Shown here: positions 53,001 to 60,717 of the stretch, piece by piece
Numbering within the stretch: the stretch's first letter is position 1
How the letters are laid out: the number at the start of each line of letters is the position of its first letter
DNA from: Oligoflexia bacterium
GTDB taxonomy: Bacteria; Bdellovibrionota; UBA1018
Reading direction: 5' to 3'
DNA length: 64,000 bases
Assembly (NCBI GenBank): GCA_023701205.1
Contig: JAMPXJ010000004.1
Coordinates: forward strand, 1-64,000
Made by a program: the position numbers and the translations under genes
The notes under the pieces: generated by a model
What the model saw: only the letters and a program-made list of their open reading frames with translations
Database searches by the model: none
Told to the model about the DNA's origin: nothing

Positions 53001-55878
53001 CGGAGGCGTGAGCCCAGTTTCCTACTCCGCGATTGCCGGAGGCGGCTCGTTCTCCGGCGCGACGTTCACGGCGCCCTCGACCGCCGCGGGCGCAAGCGTC
53101 ACGGTCCGGGCCACCGACTCCATCGGAAACACCAGTGACGCGACGATCAGCGTCCCCGCCATCACGGTCGCCATCAGCTCGCCCACGAGCTCAGGCTTCA
53201 TCACCAATGCGAATAAGGCGGCCTTCACCGTGAGCGGGACCTGCAGCGAGGAGGGCCGCACGGTGACGGTCGCGTCTTCCGGCGTCACGAGCGCGACGCC
53301 GAGCTGCTCGAGCGGCGCCTGGAGCACGACCCTCGATTTCAGCTCGGTTGCCGATGGCGCGATCACCATTACCGCGAACCACTCGAATACCAGCGGGGTG
53401 CCGGCGACCCAGGCCTCGGTCTCGCTCACCCGGGACGCCACGCTCCCCACCGTGACGATCACCGCCCCCGCAGCCGCGAGCTACGTGAGCAGCCTGAATC
53501 AGTCCGCCCTGACCGTGAACGGTGCCTGCTCCGAAAACGGCAGGACCGTCACGGTAACCGCGGGCGCGGCTTCGGCGACGCCGACCTGCTCCGGTCTGGC
53601 TTATTCCACGAGCCTGGACCTCACCGCGCTCGGACAGGGTGCCCTCACGATCACCGCCGATCATCAGGATGCCGCCGGAAATGCCGCAACCCAGGCCTCA
53701 GTCGGAGTCACCAAAGACACCCTGATCTCCGCTCCCGCCTCGGTCAACGATGGTACGTGGTGGAGCTCCACCTCGAACAGCCCCACGATCAGCTGGACGA
53801 CCGTGGCTGACGTGGATCTCTCCCGCTATGAGGTCGCCATTGGAACCACCGCGGGCAGCAACGACGTCGCGGACTGGATCTCCACGGGAACAACCGCCTC
53901 AAAACAGTTTTCCGGTTTGAGCCTGATCGACGGCGCCACCTACTACGCGAGCGTTCGGGCGGTCGACGCCGCCGGGAACGCTTCGAGCGTCGTCCCAGGC
54001 GATTCCTTTACCGTCGACGCCTCGGCGCCTTCGGCTCCGGGCACGATCACCGTCGGTTCCGCCGCCGCCGATCCCTTGAGCCAGATCCCGACGTTGACCT
54101 TCGCCGCGAGCTCCGATGGGGCCGGGAGCGGGATCTCCAAGTACCAGGTTCAGATCTGGGACAATTCGGGTCCCGCGCTGGCGAGGGACTGGGCTGACGC
54201 CACTACCAGCGGCGCGGGCACGATCACGCTGGACTACGGCGAAGGAAGCGCCTTCTTGAGCAGCGGCGACACTTACTTCGCGAAGGTGCGCGCCGTCGAT
54301 GCCGTGGGCAACGCTTCATCGACAGTCCAGAGCGGGACCTGGACCGTGGTGATTCCGCCGAATGCTTTCAACTACACCGGAGCCGACCAGTCTTACGTCG
54401 TTCCGATGGGATGCGGCCAGGTTCGCGCCAAACTCTGGGGCGCGGGCGGCGGCGGAAGCCAGACGACGACCGGAGGCGCGGGCGGTTTCGCCACCGGCTA
54501 TCTCACGGTCACGCCGGGCGAAACCCTCACCATCAAGGTCGGCGGCGGCGGAAAAGGCGCGGGACGCGCAGGTGGCGGCGGGCGCAGCGAGATTCGTCGC
54601 GGCGCCACCTCGCTCCTGGTCGCCGGCGCCGGGGGCGGCGCCAGCTTCATGGGAGTCGGCGGCGCGGCCGGAGGGCTGGTCGGCTCCGCCGGAACGGGCA
54701 ACGGCGCGGGCGCCGGGGGCACGCAATCCGCTGGCGGCGGCGGCAGCAATCCGGGCGCCCAGTTCCAGGGAGGGAGCAGCTCCGCGGGAATGACCTCCCA
54801 ATGGGGCCTGGGCGGATGGCCCAACGGAGGCCGCGGCGGCTACACCAACTTGATAAGTGACGGAGGCGGCGGCGGCGACGGCTACTACGGTGGCGGCGGC
54901 GCGAATGCGGGCGACGGCGGCGCCGGCGGCGGCGGATCGAGCTATCTTGGCTCGGCGGCCGGTGCTTCGACGGTCGCGGGGAGCGGTGCGACCGCGCCCA
55001 TGACCACAGACCCCGATTACGCGGTGGGCGTGGCGGCGGGCGGGGCGACCAACTCTACGGACGGCGGAAACGGCCGCGTCGTGCTCGACTGCGGTCCCTT
55101 CGCCCTGGCGCTGGAACCGACGCCGATCCAGGTCGATACCTTCCGCTCCGTGACGTTCGCCGCCATGGGCGGCCAGCCTCCTTATGTTTACTCCGTATTC
55201 GCCGGAGATGGTTCCATCAACGGAAGCTCCGGCGTTTATGTCGCGCCAGACCTGGCGGGCACAGCCACGGTCCGCGTCACTGACTCGGAAGGCGCGACCG
55301 CCAACGCGAGCGTGACCATCGTGGAAGCCGCCGTGGCGTCATGCGCTGCGCTTCTGGCCTGGAACCCCGAGAGTTCCACCGGCTTGTACTCCCTCGATCC
55401 CGACGGCACCGGCGGCAGGGCGGCCTTCGACGCGTACTGCGACATGACAGGTGGCGGCTGGACATTGGTCGCGCGCGTCCTCGGCACGAGTGGCGCGCAC
55501 CAGAACTCGGGTGCGATCGGCACGATCACCGGCCCAAGCTCCAGCTCGGTCGAGAAGCTCGCGGACGCGGACATCAACGCGCTCCTGGGCTCCTCGGGCG
55601 TGATGAAGGTCACGGATGACGGCGGGGTCGCAAAGGCTTTCTTCAAGGGGACTTTCAGCGCGACGGCGTCCGTGAACATGCAAGCCAGCACGAGCGAGGG
55701 AGGCTCCTACGCGGCCACCTGCGCCTGGGCGGACCACTCCGGATTCAATGTCTGGTGCGGAAGCAACCCCTACGATCCGATGGGCGCCATCTGGGGCCAC
55801 CGCACGGCGCCCGGAACCTACCTCGGGCTTTCGCACAGCGGCGGATGGAACCGGAACGGCCTGGTCTGGGTCAAGTGA
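50080..55878 (+). CDS. Giant surface lipoprotein with Ig-like repeats, Gly-rich and fibrinogen-like domains
   Basis: A 1,932-residue lipoprotein (signal peptide ending TLASC). Residues about 45-1050 are 13 tandem repeats of about 75 residues (pattern LAISP..., FSASGGVPPYSYS, SSGVYTAPG, TATVRVTD..G), a cadherin/Ig-like fold. Then two bacterial Ig-like repeats with Cys (NGACSENGRTV), two fibronectin III-like domains, a glycine-rich region of about 230 residues resembling the animal ALK glycine-rich domain, a fourteenth repeat and a C-terminal fibrinogen-like domain (AYCDMTGGGWTLVARV). Probable surface adhesin. GTG at 50074 is an alternative start. Monocistronic. Confidence 0.85.
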   Translation: MFKTGVFPHLGFRLGVAFVTFTLASCAAKLNAPIPLEANSPDLITQNGFTLSPTARTISTGGTIAFSASGGLAPYTFELYYGIGTVQGESGLYTAPGVPGDAVVRAVDAEGAEAYAGILVTDSPVINPTSVALAAGNWYPFSVSGGSQPYAFSIASGEGSVDSATGKFTAGANAGSTTIRVTDAKGRISDAAVTITGQLSLTEDTVTVPLSESHAFSTSGGVPPIRYSILSGGGQIDASSGVYLAPATMGVAVVKAEDSLGNIDTAIVSLNNPLRVSPAQITLTQGSTYLFSAMGGKPAYTYSVSGPGHGSILEATGAYTAPGSAGGPYTVTVTDAEGATSSAEVTVNPSLSFILPNVTLAVGDTFDFSTIVSGGSGGISYSAPSSHGTFAGASYTAPASPGIYTITARDSQLPSPNTAQATVIVNPALSVSPATLTLAAGNTHSFSASGGVPPYSYSTSSGSIHTTSGAFISPASAGTVTVTVRDARLHEANATVTVNAAVAISHPTRTIVAGGSFDFDASGGVPPYTFSVASGGGSVVSSSGVYAAGGATGTATVRVSDSLGNSSDALVTIVAPLAIAPGSIFLQKGSGIVFSGSGGLPSYSFAVLSGGGTINSSTGAYTAPSTAGAATVQLADALGGTATASVTIYDGLAISPFSRVMTVGSSATFSSAGGVSPYSYSVISGGGTIHASSGVYTAPGAAGTTTVRVTDAQGNTSDAAVTIRPALSISPTSKTLSVGNGATFAAAGGIPPYSYSLAAGTGTISASSGDYTAPGTPGTATVRVTDAAGATADATVTVNGPISLSPASTQLVAGGSRTFTASGGVAPYAYSVAAGDGSITAGGDYTAGASSGSATVRATDSLGNFAESSISIYQPLAISPTSKTLSISNSFTFSASGGILPYTFSLVSGEGAMSAAGLYQAPAVQGTGTAQVRVRDSASPQNESVATITITGGLAISPATATVAAGATQSFSATGGVSPVSYSAIAGGGSFSGATFTAPSTAAGASVTVRATDSIGNTSDATISVPAITVAISSPTSSGFITNANKAAFTVSGTCSEEGRTVTVASSGVTSATPSCSSGAWSTTLDFSSVADGAITITANHSNTSGVPATQASVSLTRDATLPTVTITAPAAASYVSSLNQSALTVNGACSENGRTVTVTAGAASATPTCSGLAYSTSLDLTALGQGALTITADHQDAAGNAATQASVGVTKDTLISAPASVNDGTWWSSTSNSPTISWTTVADVDLSRYEVAIGTTAGSNDVADWISTGTTASKQFSGLSLIDGATYYASVRAVDAAGNASSVVPGDSFTVDASAPSAPGTITVGSAAADPLSQIPTLTFAASSDGAGSGISKYQVQIWDNSGPALARDWADATTSGAGTITLDYGEGSAFLSSGDTYFAKVRAVDAVGNASSTVQSGTWTVVIPPNAFNYTGADQSYVVPMGCGQVRAKLWGAGGGGSQTTTGGAGGFATGYLTVTPGETLTIKVGGGGKGAGRAGGGGRSEIRRGATSLLVAGAGGGASFMGVGGAAGGLVGSAGTGNGAGAGGTQSAGGGGSNPGAQFQGGSSSAGMTSQWGLGGWPNGGRGGYTNLISDGGGGGDGYYGGGGANAGDGGAGGGGSSYLGSAAGASTVAGSGATAPMTTDPDYAVGVAAGGATNSTDGGNGRVVLDCGPFALALEPTPIQVDTFRSVTFAAMGGQPPYVYSVFAGDGSINGSSGVYVAPDLAGTATVRVTDSEGATANASVTIVEAAVASCAALLAWNPESSTGLYSLDPDGTGGRAAFDAYCDMTGGGWTLVARVLGTSGAHQNSGAIGTITGPSSSSVEKLADADINALLGSSGVMKVTDDGGVAKAFFKGTFSATASVNMQASTSEGGSYAATCAWADHSGFNVWCGSNPYDPMGAIWGHRTAPGTYLGLSHSGGWNRNGLVWVK

Positions 55879-55920
55879 GCGAAGACGCCGTCGGTCAGGT
55901 CGGATACACCTGCCAATCGC

Positions 55921-57732
55921 TCACCCGCTCCCGTTTCTCCCGGGTTGCGAGATGGATTCCTGCGAGCCACGGCCGTCGGCTAGCGCCTTCTTCCCGAGCC
56001 GCACCGCCTCGTCGACTGTCTCGCAGAAACGCACGCGGGAGTTGCTCGTGAGCAGGTCACCCTTGCGCAGAAGCTCCAGCGGCTGGGGCTTGATCCCCGT
56101 GAGATAAACGAGCCTCTCATGCCGGGTCAGCTTCGCGATCGCGCTCTCGAAAGCGACCAGGCCCGTGACATCCATCGCGGGCACGCCTTCCATCAAGAAG
56201 ATCACCACGCGCACGTCATCGGTGATCCCGCTGATCGCGTTGGCGGCCTGCTCGGCGGCGCCGAAGAAAAGCGGACCCGCGACGTCGTAAAGCAGGATCT
56301 CCTTCGGAAGAGGCTCCTTGAGCTGCGGGTGCGTGCCGTACTGGACGAGCTGCGCCGAAGTGACCGCGGCCATCCGCTTCATGAACAGCAAAGCGGCGAG
56401 CACGACTCCGACGGTCACCCCGACCACCATGTCGAACAGGACGGTCAGGAAGAAGCAGGTCAGCAGCACGATGACGTCGCTCTTGGGCGCGACCTTCAGG
56501 ATGTGGACGAAATGCTTCACCTCGGACATGTTATAGGCCACCAGCATCAGTAGCGCCGCGAGCGCCGCCATGGGCAGGTACGAAACATACTGCGCCAGGA
56601 GCACCACCACCAGCAGGGCGAAAATCGAATGGAAAACCGCCGAAAACGGCGACTTCGCGCCATAACGGATGTTCGTCGCCGTGCGCGCGATCGCGCCGGT
56701 GGCCGCGATGCCGCCGAAGAACGGGCAGACGAGGTTGCCCGTGCCCAACGCGACGAGCTCGGCATCCGGATCGTGCTTGGTCTGCGCCATGCCGTCGGCG
56801 ACCACGGCCGAGAGCAGCGACTCGATCGCGCCCAGCATGGCGATGGCGAACGCGGGCGGCACGAGCGCCTCGATCGTCTCGAGCGAGAGCTTCAGAGGAG
56901 CCCCGCCCGGGCCGGAGAAGCTCCAGGGAAAGTTCAGGTGCGGAAGGGCCTGGGGAATCCCGTGGCCCACGACTCCGCCGGTCTCATAGGTGAAGCGGCT
57001 GCCGATCGTGGCGAACTCGAGCTCCGGGAAAACCCGTCTGGCCAGCACCCCGAGCAGGGACGCCGCCGTCAATGCCACCAAAGGCGCGGGGACGCGCTTG
57101 TTGATCCGCGGCCAGAGCAGGAGGATCGCGAGCGTCAGGGCGCCGATAGCGAGTTCCGCACCGGAGGCGGTGCCGCGCGCTCCGAAAAGCGCGAGAACCT
57201 TTTCGAGGAAACGTTCCGGCATTTCCGCAACGCGAAGGCCGAAGAAATCCTTGAGCTGCAGCGTGGCGATCACGACCGCGATCCCGGCGGTGAAGCCGGT
57301 GGTCACCGGATACGGGATGAACTGGATCATCCTTCCCATGCGCGCCACGCCGAGCAGGATCAGCATGAGCCCGGCCATCATTCCCGCCACGAGCAGGCCG
57401 CCGAGGCCGAACTCATGCGCGATGGGAGCCAGGATCACGACGAACGCCGCGGTCGGGCCGGATACCTGGAGCCGCGAACCGCCAAGCAGCGCGATGATCG
57501 CGCCGCCCACGATCACGGTGTACAGCCCGTGCTGGGGCGGCACCCCGCTCGCGATCGCGAGCGCCATCCCCAGCGGGATGGCCACCATGCCGACGACCGC
57601 GCCGGCCATCAGATCGCAGCGGAGATCGGCGAAGGAGTACCCTTCGCTCAGCTTCTCGCGGATAGCGGCGAAGGGGCGGAGCCTGACGAGCGGAAGCAGG
57701 TTGGTGAGCGGCTGGATATAACGTGGAGGCAT
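55921..57732 (-). CDS. SulP family anion transporter with STAS domain
   Basis: A 603-residue transporter with about 12-14 membrane helices and the SulP signature region (GVPPQHGLYTVIVGG, SGPTAAFVVI) and a C-terminal STAS domain (MEGVPAMDVTGLVAFESAI). Substrate could be sulfate, bicarbonate or another anion. It is divergent from a Fur-family gene, with a shared operator, so its expression is probably metal- or redox-controlled. Confidence 0.9.
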   Translation of the reverse strand: MPPRYIQPLTNLLPLVRLRPFAAIREKLSEGYSFADLRCDLMAGAVVGMVAIPLGMALAIASGVPPQHGLYTVIVGGAIIALLGGSRLQVSGPTAAFVVILAPIAHEFGLGGLLVAGMMAGLMLILLGVARMGRMIQFIPYPVTTGFTAGIAVVIATLQLKDFFGLRVAEMPERFLEKVLALFGARGTASGAELAIGALTLAILLLWPRINKRVPAPLVALTAASLLGVLARRVFPELEFATIGSRFTYETGGVVGHGIPQALPHLNFPWSFSGPGGAPLKLSLETIEALVPPAFAIAMLGAIESLLSAVVADGMAQTKHDPDAELVALGTGNLVCPFFGGIAATGAIARTATNIRYGAKSPFSAVFHSIFALLVVVLLAQYVSYLPMAALAALLMLVAYNMSEVKHFVHILKVAPKSDVIVLLTCFFLTVLFDMVVGVTVGVVLAALLFMKRMAAVTSAQLVQYGTHPQLKEPLPKEILLYDVAGPLFFGAAEQAANAISGITDDVRVVIFLMEGVPAMDVTGLVAFESAIAKLTRHERLVYLTGIKPQPLELLRKGDLLTSNSRVRFCETVDEAVRLGKKALADGRGSQESISQPGRNGSG

Positions 57733-57747
57733 GCCTCAGGCTAGCAG

Positions 57748-57769
57748 TTATTGCGACTTGTTGCAATAA
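57748..57769. promoter_or_regulatory. 22-bp dyad operator between sulP-like and Fur-family genes
   Basis: TTATTGCGAC-TT-GTTGCAATAA: arms match in 9 of 10 positions around a 2-base centre. It sits 15 bases upstream of the transporter ATG and 40 bases upstream of the regulator. Size and symmetry fit a Fur-superfamily dimer site (Fur, Zur, PerR). Confidence 0.55.
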
Positions 57770-57809
57770 GTTGAACTGCGGGCGCACCCATGCCATGATC
57801 CCGGGAGCC

Positions 57810-58253
57810 ATGAAGAAGCACCAGGACCTCCTCGCCTTCCTGCGGTCCCAGAAGATGCGGGTCACCCCTCCGCGCCGCCTCCTGCTTCAGTTCATCCTCG
57901 ACCACTCGAACCGGCGCCTCTCGATCCGGGAGATCCAGGAGTTCATGGGAGCACAGCTCCGAAAGGCCGACCGCTCGAGCGTCTACCGCAATCTCGAGAC
58001 TTTCGAGCGGCTCGGGATCATCCAGTCGCTGAGCTTCCCGGGCGAAGGCCGGCGCTATCAATATGTCTTCGACCGCAAGGTCCGTCATTTTTACATCTGC
58101 CGCTCCTGCGGCAAGGCCAATCGCGGCGACGAGCGGCTCTTCCGCCGCGTCGAAGCGGCACTGAAGGACATCCATGGCTTCGCCAAGGCCAATCTCTCGG
58201 TGGTTTTTTACGGGGCCTGCTCGAAATGCCGGAAAAACAGCCCGACCGCCTGA
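57810..58253 (+). CDS. Fur-family transcriptional regulator
   Basis: A 147-residue Fur-superfamily repressor: winged helix with RVTPPRRLLLQFILDH and SSVYRNLETFERLGII, then a dimer domain with the zinc-site Cys pairs CRSC and CSKC. Lacks the classic His-rich HHDH sensing motif (HFYICR instead), so it may be Zur-, PerR- or Nur-like; not assignable. TGC-CATGAT at 57791-57799 gives a leader of only about four bases. Likely regulates itself and the divergent transporter. Confidence 0.85.
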   Translation: MKKHQDLLAFLRSQKMRVTPPRRLLLQFILDHSNRRLSIREIQEFMGAQLRKADRSSVYRNLETFERLGIIQSLSFPGEGRRYQYVFDRKVRHFYICRSCGKANRGDERLFRRVEAALKDIHGFAKANLSVVFYGACSKCRKNSPTA

Positions 58254-58293
58254 GCCGACGCGGTCTGCGCCAGGCCACGGCTTGGAATCGGAT

Positions 58294-58506
58294 TCAAGCC
58301 TCCGGCGCTTTGCCCAGGAGCCTGCGGAATAGATCGCCGAACTTCCCGCTACAGGAAGGCTCAAGCGACTTTCGATAATACTCCGGTTGATCCGGATACT
58401 TCTCGCGGAATTCCTGTAGAGGCGTTTGACGGAATGCCAGCAGTCGCTTTTTGACGAATTTGTCGGTCCCCTCATAGCGTTTCAGGATCTGTCGAGCGGC
58501 CTTCAA
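58294..58506 (-). CDS. Small basic protein, possibly the tail of the frameshifted gene
   Basis: A 70-residue TTG-started frame (KAARQILKRYEGTDKF...) seven bases after the stop of the preceding frame. Basic and helical, with a Gly-rich end (CSGKFGDLFRRLLG). No family recognised. May be a separate small gene or a displaced C-terminus of the upstream gene. Confidence 0.35.
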   Translation of the reverse strand: MKAARQILKRYEGTDKFVKKRLLAFRQTPLQEFREKYPDQPEYYRKSLEPSCSGKFGDLFRRLLGKAPEA

Positions 58507-58512
58507 CCTGGC

Positions 58513-60164
58513 TCAAGAAGCGTGGCGAATCCGCCAGGTGTCCAGATTCTGAATCAGGGTCTCGGCGAAGCGTCTTGAGACCTCGGACTTCAGATCCAGC
58601 AGAGAGGGATGATTGCGAAGAGAGGCAAGAATCAGCTCAGTCTTCAGCGCGGGCGCCTTTTCGGCCCCAATCAGCTCGAAGTAAAGCTTCGCGTCTTCCG
58701 CGTCCTGGGCCGGACGCAAGACATTGCCGAGGCTGCGGACAAGGTGCTCATGCCTGGACTCCGAGGTGTTTGGCCTCGAAAGCTCCGCGAGAAGCTCGGC
58801 ACGCCAGCTGGTCATGGATGGGCGCTGAATTTGGGGAGTTCCATCGGGGGCGACCGCGATGGCCCTCCTGGTGAGCAGGCCAATGATGTTTCCAGTGCGG
58901 ACAAAGTCGACGTTCTCGATGGCTTCGGGATTCAGGGTGAAGGTGACCCGGGTCTCGCCCTTGTAGAGACCTGGGAATTCTCCGCCGTCGTCCAAGGTCG
59001 TGTAGAGCACGGGCTGTTTGAACCCGGAGTTCATCATGGTTCGGCCCTCCAGGACTGTGGATTCGTCCGACAGCCAGAGCGCCCCCGCGCTCATGTTTTG
59101 GGCCGCGGCGAAGGAGGTGCCGTGATGGGCGACAAAGGGCTTTCCATTTCGGTTAAGCCCCAGCTTCTTACCAACCTGGGGAGCAACGCTCCCGCCCTCG
59201 GGAAGCGGCGTCAGGAGTCGCCGCTTCGCGCCGGCCCGAGTCAGGAGCTCCGCGATCCCATACCGTTTGAGGAGCTCGGCGGTTCGCGCGGAGTTCTGCG
59301 AGTAGCGCTGCAGCTTGTCGATCGCTTCGATGAGCTTCCCGCCGAGTGAAAGAGAGCTGAAGTTTTGATCGCCTTCCCGCAGCAGCGCGACCACCTCGCT
59401 CAAGCGCCCGTTGAGCGCCTCGGCGCGCAGTTTTTCAATTTGGCCATGCGTCGAAGGCGAGATCGGCAGCTCGGGGTTTTCTGACAGGTAGCGGAGCCAC
59501 CGCAGGAGCTGTCGCATATTCCCGTAAACGTCTTCCGGCTTCAGGGCCGCGGGGTTCACCGCAAACTCAAGCCGGCCCTCGGCATATTGCTGAATTCCCC
59601 AGCGGGCCAGGTTCAGCGGCTTCGATTCGCGAACGACAGACAGCTCCGGCAGGTATTCGATCCCCCGATCAGAGATCGGGATATTCGAAATGGCCTCGAA
59701 GTGCTCCTTGCCGGGCGGTAACGCTTGAAAAACTCGGTAGAGATCGTCGTGTCCATCTTGGAATGGAAAATGTCGGGAGGAAATTTCAGGTTGATCTCAG
59801 CCGTCAGACGCCTGAGCTGCTGCTGCCGCTCCTCCGACCGGAGTACGGCTCCCTCGTTGGGAATTATCATGATATCGAGATCGGATTTCATGCGATGCAC
59901 CTGGCTCAGATGAATCTGCTCCACGCTTGAGAACGCGCTGCGAGCGGCCTGCACGCTTCCCAACTCATTCGCACGGGTGATCACGTAGTCGATGGCCTCA
60001 CGGGAAAGGCCGCCGTAAGTCGCGAGGCGTGCATTCGCCCGAGCCGCGAGCTCCGAGATCTCATCGGGCGAAAGGGCGACGCGAGTCTTGCCCTCCGTCA
60101 CGGCGGCGATGAGTAGCGCACCGGCGATGAAAATTCTGCGACAAAGAAGCGCAAACGGCATCAC
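58513..60164 (-). pseudogene. Secreted nucleotidyltransferase-/ART-like protein gene broken by a frameshift
   Basis: Two frames join into one protein of about 550 residues. The first (60164 downwards) has a signal peptide and SDLDIMIIPN, like the GSDxD motif of nucleotidyltransferases, and continues to TTISTEFFKR near 59720. There the meaning passes to the other frame (LPPGKEHFEAISNIPISDRG, then the long frame to 58513); both frames stay open between 59613 and about 59797, so a one-base shift near the T5 run is enough. The C-terminal part has FVAHHGTSFAAA, reminiscent of His-Gly-Thr strands in ADP-ribosyltransferases. May be a real mutation or an assembly error. Confidence 0.65.
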
Positions 60165-60239
60165 TTCCGTATCGGATGTCGGAGCGCTTGGAATGAGCGG
60201 AAAAAACGCCGAATTTATTAATGAAAACCGTGCGCTGGG

Positions 60240-60692
60240 CTAGCGCGAGGGACTCCCCGCCACCGGCGCCGTCGAGATCTTCCGCGCAAGCTCCGACAGG
60301 GCAGCCCGGCTCTTCGGGCTCAGGCTCGCCGCGAAGCCTTTGGGATCGCTCTTCGCCCGATTCAACGTTTCGAGCATCTTTTGCGAGTCCCCGCCGGAGC
60401 TTTTCGCCAGCTCCGCGAAGATTTCCGACGAGAGCCGGTAGATCTCCTCGGTCAGCGCGGGATTCGCCGTGAGCGCCTTGACCTGCCCGTCGATCAGCTG
60501 CGCCTTGGGATCCTGCCTGATCGCCTCCGCGCGCATGGCCGGCGAAGTCAGCAATGTCACCGTCCGGGAGAGCGCCTCGGCCGAGGCCAGGTCCAACGTC
60601 GAGTCCGGCCCCGTGGCCAGAACGGGTCGCGCCGAGAACAGAGCCACCGAGAATGCGATACCGAGAACTGCCAGTGTCAGTTTATTCAGCAT
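60240..60692 (-). CDS. Small secreted helical protein
   Basis: A 150-residue protein with a signal peptide (cut after LA-T, about residue 26) and an all-helical mature part with Leu-rich heptads (LSRTVTLL, IYRLSSEIFAELAK). No Cys and no family recognised. Stands 25 bases downstream of the VWA lipoprotein on the same strand, possibly an operon. Confidence 0.55.
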   Translation of the reverse strand: MLNKLTLAVLGIAFSVALFSARPVLATGPDSTLDLASAEALSRTVTLLTSPAMRAEAIRQDPKAQLIDGQVKALTANPALTEEIYRLSSEIFAELAKSSGGDSQKMLETLNRAKSDPKGFAASLSPKSRAALSELARKISTAPVAGSPSR

Positions 60693-60717
60693 GACTCCAG
60701 CATACCACAGTTTGGTT

